Shown: piece after piece, positions 33,343-38,213 of the stretch | Numbering within the stretch: the first letter of the stretch is position 1 | Layout: every line of letters starts with the position of its first letter | Assembly: GCA_000421005.1 (NCBI GenBank) | Contig: ATWA01000017.1 | Location: 1 to 38,213 of the forward strand | Direction: 5' to 3' | Origin: Clostridiales bacterium NK3B98 | Lineage (GTDB): Bacteria > Bacillota > Clostridia > Oscillospirales > Oscillospiraceae | DNA length: 38,213 nucleotides | Made by a program: the position numbers and the translations under genes | Notes under the pieces: generated by a model | The model's database searches: none | Seen by the model: only the letters and a program-made list of their open reading frames with translations | What the model was told of the DNA's origin: nothing

Positions 33343-33843
33343 TCACAATTCTTTTTCTGCCACCAGAATGGTGCCTTCCTCCTGCTCCACCTCCCGGATC
33401 ACAGAAAAGCCGTTCTTTGCCCAAAAGTGATTGGACTGGGGATTTTCTTTGTCGATTCCCAGCTGAACCCGCTTCATGCCCGTTTCTTTCAAATACAGGC
33501 ACAGCTCCTGGATGATATGAGTCCCGGTCTGGCGTCCCTGAAGCTGCCGATTCATCATAAAGAAACCGATAAAGGCCGTATCGCTTTCTGGATATCCATC
33601 AATCAAATCCATGATCGCCACCAGAATATCCCCATCATAAAACCCGACGTAGTATTTGGCATCCACGGAAGTGTTCGGCGGCGTGATATGCAGGTCCTGA
33701 AGAATCAGCTCTCTGGAGGGCTGCTTGCCGCAATACCGATAGTACTGATCGTTCTGTACGCAGAACTCCAAAAGAGCATCGGCGTCTGAATCCTTCATCG
33801 GACGAACATGATACTGGGTGCTGAATTTTGAAAGATCAAACAT
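33343..33843 (-). CDS. GNAT-family N-acetyltransferase
   Basis: This 166-residue protein has YYVGFYDGDILVAIMDLIDGYP and AFIGFFMMNRQLQGRQTGTH. The latter contains the Q-x-x-G-x-G/A type acetyl-CoA-binding turn (QGRQTG). VQLGIDKENPQSNHFWAKNGF is the usual final strand-helix of GNAT enzymes. The substrate is unknown. GGGGAG lies upstream of the ATG. It is transcribed in the same direction as another GNAT gene 97 bases upstream but separated from it by a hairpin, so the two are probably independent. Confidence 0.85.
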   Translation of the reverse strand: MFDLSKFSTQYHVRPMKDSDADALLEFCVQNDQYYRYCGKQPSRELILQDLHITPPNTSVDAKYYVGFYDGDILVAIMDLIDGYPESDTAFIGFFMMNRQLQGRQTGTHIIQELCLYLKETGMKRVQLGIDKENPQSNHFWAKNGFSVIREVEQEEGTILVAEKEL

Positions 33844-33886
33844 GGCTGTTTCTCTCCCCTTCTTTTCCTGTGATTCTGTTTTGCAA

Positions 33887-33918
33887 GAGCCGGTACACCG
33901 CTGAGGATGTACCGGCTC
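33887..33918 (-). terminator. Hairpin between the two GNAT genes
   Basis: GAGCCGGTACA (33887-33897) pairs exactly with 33908-33918. On the minus strand the T-run is short (TTGC), so termination of the upstream GNAT gene is likely but not strong. Confidence 0.55.
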
Positions 33919-33940
33919 CCGCTTTGGTCCGCTATTCCGT

Positions 33941-34612
33941 TTAGAAAATCTGTCCCGGAAGTCTCAGCTTTTCTTTCGGGGGAAACAGTTTGTCGAATGC
34001 CTCCACGTCCCCATCGTCCACATAATATCCCTGAGGTGTCTGGTATACTCCCGTGATACCGTCCAGATAACCGGGAATCAGTTCCCTGCAGAGGAAGAAG
34101 GAATCATCTGCCCCCTCCGGGAGATCGTGATAGCGGATGCCGAAGTTGCGGGCATAATCAAATCCGCTATGGCCGTAAAAGCCGATGTTTCCCTCAAAAA
34201 GCACTGCACCGAAGCCCATGGCAGCCGCTTTTTCCAGCGAATAGTCCAGCAACTTTTTCCCGTAGCCATGGCGCTTCAGTTCCGGTGTGATGCAGATGGG
34301 TCCCATGGTCAGCACAGGAATCACCCGTCCGTCGTCGGCATTGATGACGGTGCGCATAAACATGTTCTGCCCAATCAGTGCGCCGTCTTTTTCTGCGGCA
34401 GAATGGTCCACCGGACCATGCTCCTGCACGCTAAGGCGCATGACGAAGTCCAGCTCCTTCACAAAAGCCGGATCATCCCGAAGCACATGGATCACATAAT
34501 GTTCGCTGCATCCCGGACGGTACACGTTCCAGAAAGCCTCACGCACAAGGTGCTCCACTTTTCTGTATTCTTCTCTCTTTTCCAAGCGAATGATTGTATG
34601 ATTTGTATTCAT
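33941..34612 (-). CDS. GNAT-family N-acetyltransferase (YhbS-like)
   Basis: This 223-residue protein begins MNTNHTIIRLEKREEYRKVE. Core motifs are AEKDGALIGQNMFM, VLTMGPICITPELKRHGYGKKLLDY (the R/K-x-x-G-x-G acetyl-CoA loop) and GAVLFEGNIGFYGHSGFDYA. The C-terminal extension (DGITGVYQTPQGYYVDDGDV) is common in YhbS-like acetyltransferases that act on small molecules. The substrate is unknown. The gene starts only 4 bases after the stop of the small membrane protein gene, so the two may be co-transcribed. Confidence 0.85.
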   Translation of the reverse strand: MNTNHTIIRLEKREEYRKVEHLVREAFWNVYRPGCSEHYVIHVLRDDPAFVKELDFVMRLSVQEHGPVDHSAAEKDGALIGQNMFMRTVINADDGRVIPVLTMGPICITPELKRHGYGKKLLDYSLEKAAAMGFGAVLFEGNIGFYGHSGFDYARNFGIRYHDLPEGADDSFFLCRELIPGYLDGITGVYQTPQGYYVDDGDVEAFDKLFPPKEKLRLPGQIF

Positions 34613-34616
34613 TGTA

Positions 34617-34829
34617 CTACCTCAATTTCATGATTCCTATTGTTTTGATGATTAACAGCGCAAAAAAGAGGATTCCAGCGTAGGGCTGTCTTGCCAAAGT
34701 AAAAATGGCAACGCCAAAAATGGACAGCGCCATTCCTGTAACCACACGGTGCCTGTTCCAAATCAGTTGATTGAAATGGGTGATCATCGCTCCACAAATT
34801 CCATTCAGGATTGTAACGCCTGTGATCAC
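34617..34829 (-). CDS. Small membrane protein, probably a C-terminal remnant
   Basis: This open frame starts at GTG 34829 and gives 70 residues with two hydrophobic stretches (ITGVTILNGICGAMI, and VVTGMALSIFGVAIFTLA to FFALLIIKTIGIMKL). The frame stays open well upstream (SLLELNGISPWLKSVFIV), so the original protein was probably longer. Upstream it runs into the truncated acetyltransferase in a different frame. No family is recognised. Whether it is still translated is uncertain. Confidence 0.35.
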   Translation of the reverse strand: MITGVTILNGICGAMITHFNQLIWNRHRVVTGMALSIFGVAIFTLARQPYAGILFFALLIIKTIGIMKLR

Positions 34830-34864
34830 AATAAAAACGCTCTTCAGCCACGGGCTGATCCCGT

Positions 34865-35017
34865 TCAGCTCAAGCAGGGATACTGTCTCGGAGGAAGCTG
34901 TTCCGTTACTCTGGGATTGGAGGCCCAGTTTTGATACATCGCCTCTGCGTCTGCGATGGAGAATTTTCTCAATACAAGTCTCTCTGTCTCAATTCTTTGT
35001 GTTCCACAATGCTTCAC
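34865..35017 (-). pseudogene. RimJ/RimL-type GNAT acetyltransferase, N-terminal fragment
   Basis: From GTG 35017, with GGAAGGAG upstream, the minus strand encodes VKHCGTQRIETERLVLRKFS followed by IADAEAMYQNWASNPRVTEQ. This is the typical start of RimJ/RimL-like GNAT proteins (ETERL.LRKF..DAEAMY.NWASDP.VT). After about 40 residues homology ends, and the frame stops at TGA 34865-34867. The remaining two thirds of the protein are missing, replaced by the membrane-protein remnant. It is a deletion product. Confidence 0.75.
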
Positions 35018-35047
35018 GCTTTCCACTCCTTCCACCGACAAACCGTT

Positions 35048-35656
35048 TCAGCCAGCTTCTGCATTCCTGAAACCGTATGTTTGAATGAAGTGGCGGCTGA
35101 ATGCCTCCACTTGCCTGATTGCTTCCCCTGTTCTCTCAGGCTCACGGTCACACAGATGGATCAGGGCGGAAATCGGAGCGGTATAGGCAAAAGCCAGCAT
35201 CTGGGGGTCATCCTTCCGAAGCAGTCCCTTTTCCATCATGCCGGTGAATACATGTGTGAACATTTCGGTGAGACCGGTGAGGAAGTGCTTTGTTGCCAGT
35301 CCCCGTGCCCGTTCATCCCGGAACTGTTCCAGTGTCAGCACCTTGCGGGTCTTAATGACTCTTTCATCATGAACCGTGAAATGCACCATTCCCATGGTCA
35401 TCTCCACCAGTCCCTCCAGAGAATCCGGCACAGGTGGAAGATGCTCCGCCGAGCCGAAATGCTCTGCGTAATAGGCAATCATCTGATCCAGCAGCGCATT
35501 CCAGATTGCTTCCTTGCTCTCGAAATGCTTATAGACCCCGGACTTTACAAGTCCGAGGGATGCGCTCAGTTCACGGATGTTTGTCCCTGCGTAGCCGTAT
35601 TTTGAGAACATCTCCAATGCCGCAGCAAGGATTCTCTCCTTTGTGTCGTTCGCCAT
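35048..35656 (-). CDS. TetR-family transcriptional regulator
   Basis: This 202-residue protein begins MANDTKERILAAALEMFSKYGY, then GTNIRELSASLGLVKSGVYKHFESKEAIW, a textbook TetR N-terminal helix-turn-helix. The rest is an all-helical ligand-binding domain with no specific signature. The start at 35656 has GGAGGT 6 bases upstream. Its promoter carries two palindromic sites, one exactly between -35 and -10, so it should repress itself. No exporter or enzyme gene lies next to it, so its wider target is unknown. Confidence 0.9.
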   Translation of the reverse strand: MANDTKERILAAALEMFSKYGYAGTNIRELSASLGLVKSGVYKHFESKEAIWNALLDQMIAYYAEHFGSAEHLPPVPDSLEGLVEMTMGMVHFTVHDERVIKTRKVLTLEQFRDERARGLATKHFLTGLTEMFTHVFTGMMEKGLLRKDDPQMLAFAYTAPISALIHLCDREPERTGEAIRQVEAFSRHFIQTYGFRNAEAG

Positions 35657-35676
35657 AAGTACCTCCAAAAAAGTTC

Positions 35677-35694
35677 AGTGACCTCTCGCTCACA
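35677..35694. promoter_or_regulatory. TetR operator site 1
   Basis: AGTGACCTCTCGCTCACA is an imperfect palindrome placed just downstream of the TetR gene -10, 24 bp centre-to-centre from site 2. Taken together the two sites form a 17-bp inverted repeat with two mismatches. Confidence 0.65.
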
Positions 35695-35695
35695 C

Positions 35696-35724
35696 ATTAT
35701 AGTGAACGATAGGTCACTTGTCAA
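35696..35724 (-). promoter_or_regulatory. Consensus promoter of the TetR gene
   Basis: On the minus strand TTGACA (35719-35724) and TATAAT (35696-35701) are both perfect and are spaced by exactly 17 bp. The gap between this promoter and the one at 36004, about 280 bases, shows no gene I can support. Confidence 0.85.
35701..35718. promoter_or_regulatory. TetR operator site 2, within the promoter spacer
   Basis: AGTGAACGATAGGTCACT is a palindrome (arms AGTGA/TCACT, near-symmetric centre) filling the 17-bp spacer of the promoter. Binding here would block RNA polymerase directly. Confidence 0.7.
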
Positions 35725-36003
35725 CATCTTGATGGGCGCTTCCTGCCTGTTGCAAAGACGCAGGAATCGCAGGTGAGGCTGGCACAACGCCTAAACAGAT
35801 GCTTTGATTTCCATATATGCTTGCACTCCCTTCACTTACACGGTGATGCTCATGAACAGATTCACAGGAACGCTGTAAAGCGTGTATTTCCCCTTCACAG
35901 CAGCCACTCCCTCCTGATTGATTACAACGAATACTGGCTTTTCTTTCGCAAATCATTTCACCAGAACGGTTCCGTTGTCACCACATGATTGCGCCGATTG
36001 TCA

Positions 36004-36032
36004 TTGACAAACGTGCAATGATATAGTATGGT
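36004..36032 (+). promoter_or_regulatory. Promoter of the two-HTH regulator gene
   Basis: TTGACA (36004-36009) is followed after 17 bp by TATGGT (36027-36032, 4 of 6). The start codon at 36067 has GGGGGA 4 bases upstream. Confidence 0.55.
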
Positions 36033-36066
36033 TATCTCCACAGTGATAACGAAAGCAGGGGGAAAT

Positions 36067-37794
36067 ATGACTTTTTCACAGTGTCTTTCAGCGTATATGG
36101 ACAAGGTTTCCTGCAATGCGGCGGAGCTTTCCTCTGCCGCTGACATTGCGCCCTCCACCATAAGCCGTTATCTGAATTCATCCGTGACGCCCAGTGAAAA
36201 AACACTTCTAAAGCTGGCAAAAGCCCTGTCCAGTCTTTCCCGGCAGAATGGTTCCGAGCTGTCAGAAGCAGAAATCTTCAGTGTATTTAGCGAAGCGGCA
36301 TCCGGTATTGAAATTGATTACGAGCATTGTGTAGGCAATCTGAAGCAGCTTCTGTCTGTTTTGAATGTGACCAATCATGAACTGGCACGCTCCCTCTCCT
36401 ATGACCCATCCTATATCTCCAGGATTCTTTCCGGCAGCCGCAAGCCTGCAAATCTGCCTCAGTTTCTTTCTTCACTCTCCCTCTATCTTGCAGGAAAATA
36501 TTTCGATACCCCATATCAAGCTTCTATTATGAAGCTGACGGGCAATCACGAAAAAGCCCTGAATGCCAATGAGCTTGCAGCCGTCATCCGAAGCTGGCTG
36601 GGTAAGACCGCAAAGGATGAGCCGCCCCAGATCGCCCGTTTTCTGGAAAAGCTGGACGCTTTTGACCTGAACGAGTTTATGGCGTCTCTTCATTTTGAGG
36701 ATTTAAAAGTACCAACCGTGCCATTTCAGCTTCCCACTACCAGATTCTATCGGGGAATTCCGGAAATGATGCAGGCGGAGCTGGATTTTCTCAAGTCCGC
36801 CGTGTTGTCCAAATCCAAGGAGGATGTGATTCTTTACAGCGACATGCCCATGGAGGAAATGTCCAAGGACCCGGATTTCCCGAAAAAATGGATGTTCGGT
36901 ATGGCGATGCTGATTCGGAAGGGACTTCAGCTTCAGAATATTCATGACGTTCACCGTCCGATTTCAGAGATGCTGCTGGGTCTGGAGGGTTGGATTCCCA
37001 TGTATATGACAGGACAGGTGTCCCCCTTCTATCTCAAAGAGCCAACCAATCACACCTTCCTGCACTTCATCCGCTCGGCAGGTGCGGTTGCCATTGCCGG
37101 TGAGGCCATTTTTGGACAGCAGGGCAACGGCCGGTATATTGTGACAAGGAACAGGGAGGATGTGGCATATTACCGCACCCGGGCAGAAGACCTGCTCCAT
37201 CGGGCGCTGCCTCTGATGCAAATATATCGGAAGGAGCAGAAAGAAGCCTTTCAAAGCAAGATCACCGTTCTTCTGGAACAAGGCAAAAGCTATCGCAGAA
37301 TCAGCAACGCCCCTCCCCTCTTTACCATGTCCTCTGAGCTGTTAGCAGCAATCTTAAAGCGAAATGCTGTGCCGGAAGAGCGTGGAAAAGCCATCCTGTC
37401 CTATCATCGGCAAGAGACGGAGCGGGCGAGGGAGAAGCTGCAAGATACCGCTTACCTGCTGGAGCTTCCCGAAATGACACCCGAGGAACGGGAAAAGAAC
37501 CCGGTACGTCTGCCCATCTCTGAGCTGTTTCCGGATATGGATATCCGCTATACGGAAGATGAGTATTTGCAGCATTTGGAGGAAACGGAAGGTTTCTCCC
37601 GTGATTATCCGCTCTTCTCCCTTTCCAGGGACCCCCACGCCGCCTTCCGAAACATTGATATTACCATTTGTCCCGGCAAATTTGTGCTTGTGTCCAAGAG
37701 CAATCCGCCCACGATACATTTTCTGATCTATCATCCGAAGATGGTGGAGGCATTTGAGCAATTTGTACCGCCTATTATAGAGGAACGGCAGTGA
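36067..37794 (+). CDS. Large transcriptional regulator with two HTH motifs, family unknown
   Basis: This 575-residue protein begins MTFSQCLSAYMDKV. The first helix-turn-helix is at about residues 17-40 (AAELSSAADIAPSTISRYLN) and a second at about 104-130 (TNHELARSLSYDPSYISRIL, SGSRKP). Both resemble XRE/Cro-type DNA-binding units. The remaining 440 residues are soluble and not recognised. They include VILYSDMPMEEMSKDPDFPKK, FIRSAGAVAIAGEAIFG and an acidic C-terminal part. No membrane segment is seen. The start at 36067 is chosen for the GGGGGA site. The length and paired HTH suggest a sensor-regulator with its own ligand-binding region. No neighbour indicates the target. Confidence 0.65.
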   Translation: MTFSQCLSAYMDKVSCNAAELSSAADIAPSTISRYLNSSVTPSEKTLLKLAKALSSLSRQNGSELSEAEIFSVFSEAASGIEIDYEHCVGNLKQLLSVLNVTNHELARSLSYDPSYISRILSGSRKPANLPQFLSSLSLYLAGKYFDTPYQASIMKLTGNHEKALNANELAAVIRSWLGKTAKDEPPQIARFLEKLDAFDLNEFMASLHFEDLKVPTVPFQLPTTRFYRGIPEMMQAELDFLKSAVLSKSKEDVILYSDMPMEEMSKDPDFPKKWMFGMAMLIRKGLQLQNIHDVHRPISEMLLGLEGWIPMYMTGQVSPFYLKEPTNHTFLHFIRSAGAVAIAGEAIFGQQGNGRYIVTRNREDVAYYRTRAEDLLHRALPLMQIYRKEQKEAFQSKITVLLEQGKSYRRISNAPPLFTMSSELLAAILKRNAVPEERGKAILSYHRQETERAREKLQDTAYLLELPEMTPEEREKNPVRLPISELFPDMDIRYTEDEYLQHLEETEGFSRDYPLFSLSRDPHAAFRNIDITICPGKFVLVSKSNPPTIHFLIYHPKMVEAFEQFVPPIIEERQ

Positions 37795-37825
37795 GAGAAC
37801 TGTCTATGCCCGTCTCGCATTCTTG

Positions 37826-37843
37826 GAACCGCTCTGTCGGTTC
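37826..37843. other. Hairpin downstream of the two-HTH gene
   Basis: GAACCG (37826-37831) and CGGTTC (37838-37843) form a small perfect stem. No T-run follows, so a terminator function is doubtful. Confidence 0.25.
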
Positions 37844-37875
37844 AATGGATGATAATAGGTATCATGTATCTTTTA

Positions 37876-37982
37876 GGAACCACTGAACAAATCAAGCTAC
37901 GGCGTCTGAGCGGTCTGTTTTCCGCCATCCGGGTCTAAAATCCCTTGAAATACGTCGGTATTCCTGCGGTCTTTTATCCCCG
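37876..37982 (-). repeat. Right copy of 107-bp inverted repeat
   Basis: This is the reverse complement of 1-107 with two mismatches and no gaps. Its inner edge is at 37876 (GGAACCACTG). Bases further in are unrelated to those beside the left copy. An open frame on the minus strand (38187 to 37897) ends inside it, and the same 3' tail is found in the left copy. Its outer continuation (37983-38213) cannot be compared because the left copy reaches the window edge. Confidence 0.9.
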
Positions 37983-38059
37983 GCTGACAAAAAACATCCT
38001 CGCTCATCCATCCGAGAGATTTATTCAGTGTTTCCTTTACTTGGTCGAGGTGTTGAACA

Positions 38060-38213
38060 TTGGGATTTTGGGACGTGATAGAGTTTTTCCAGATTTTTCT
38101 GCCTCCCGTGCTGCTCACTGGAAGTATCATCGCATTGGTACAAGCAATAAAAAAGAAGAGGCAGACCAAAACGAAGGTGCTGTTCATCTTTGCAGTCGCT
38201 GCAACAGGTATTG
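38060..38213 (+). CDS. Small membrane protein, start only (partial)
   Basis: A TTG start at 38060 with GAGGTG 7 bases upstream opens a frame that runs off the window: LGFWDVIEFFQIFLPPVLLT, GSIIALVQAIKKKRQTKTKV, LFIFAVAATGI. Two hydrophobic segments flank a Lys/Arg-rich loop (KKKRQTKTK), as expected for a real membrane protein with a positive-inside loop. A competing minus-strand frame covers the same bases. No family is recognised. Confidence 0.35.
   Translation, partial: MGFWDVIEFFQIFLPPVLLTGSIIALVQAIKKKRQTKTKVLFIFAVAATGI

Noticed and set aside
33211-33789. Rightward frame starting with a signal-peptide-like sequence (KPENRRRRFSALIIAACLFVV)
   Set aside because: The opening looks like a signal peptide, but there is no ribosome-binding site and most of the frame is antisense to a clear GNAT gene. 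It may be a scrap of a lost secreted protein but is not supportable as a gene.
35714-35990. Small leftward frames between the TetR and two-HTH promoters, including GTG-KGKYTLYSVPVNLF
   Set aside because: They are short, stop early and match no family. The spacing of the nearest GGAGGG to the GTG is poor.
37876-37982. Repeat as a group II intron 3' end
   Set aside because: I looked for a domain V-like GAGC...GTTC hairpin and a typical 3' end and did not find them.
37897-38187. Leftward 96-codon frame starting MNSTFVLVCLFFF and ending inside the repeat
   Set aside because: It overlaps a plus-strand membrane-protein frame with a better ribosome-binding site. The tail is shared with the left repeat, but no family is recognised, so coding status is unclear.
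1-38213. tRNA, rRNA, CRISPR arrays or prophage structural genes
   Set aside because: None was recognised on either strand. The only mobile-element traces are the recombinase fragment, the flanking repeat and the 24.2-kb hairpins.

Overview
The window looks like a chromosomal segment from a gut-type member of the Clostridia (Oscillospiraceae/Lachnospiraceae kind). The reasons are strong AGGAGG ribosome-binding sites, TTGACA-17-TATAAT promoters, moderately high GC, a DUF6110 plus P1B ATPase pair, GPH-type sugar symporters, and a dense set of plant-glycan glycoside hydrolases. No ribosomal or tRNA gene is present, so the genus cannot be fixed. Flavonifractor-like or Oscillibacter-like organisms are only a guess.

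Layout. 1-604: a 107-bp repeat and the broken C-terminal end of a large serine recombinase. The same repeat recurs inverted at 37876-37982 (105/107 identical), so the whole window is bracketed by it. 739-1176: a small gene that has lost its start codon. 1229-6130: a divergent pair, with a secreted seven-repeat propeller plus FMN-binding protein (one-base frameshift) going left, and DUF6110 plus a metal P-type ATPase going right. Both have strong promoters and matching operators just downstream of the start points.

6272-13357: a rightward operon for uptake and breakdown of an acylated or glycosylated plant compound: DUF3237 protein, clan GH-A hydrolase, type-B carboxylesterase, GPH symporter, GH1 beta-glucosidase and a sugar-isomerase-like TIM barrel. 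It runs into decayed genes: an FGGY kinase with a frameshift, two stops and a truncation, then a GH2 fragment. 14604-15650: a membrane-anchored HSL-type esterase. 15811-20090: a leftward operon of GH78-like alpha-L-rhamnosidase and an old-yellow-enzyme-type ene-reductase, divergent from an AraC regulator (20248-21444). 21636-24165: a second group of remnants (GH95, a probable rhamnosidase N-terminus, GH39, GPH symporter) fused by deletions.

24443-30828: leftward GH43, GH5, a small membrane protein and a large GH3 enzyme whose domains are in circularly permuted order with a membrane segment at each end. 31065-33049: an AgrC-like sensor kinase and LytTR response regulator, placed to control the GH3 genes. 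33343-35656: two GNAT acetyltransferases, a GNAT fragment, a small membrane protein and a self-repressing TetR regulator. 36067-37794: a 575-residue regulator with two helix-turn-helix motifs. The right edge holds the repeat and the start of a small membrane protein.

Taken together this is a plant-glycan and glycoside utilisation island. Surface and intracellular hydrolases release glucose, rhamnose, xylose and possibly fucose units, symporters import them, and local AraC and LytTR systems control expression. At least eight genes are broken, so the island is partly eroded.
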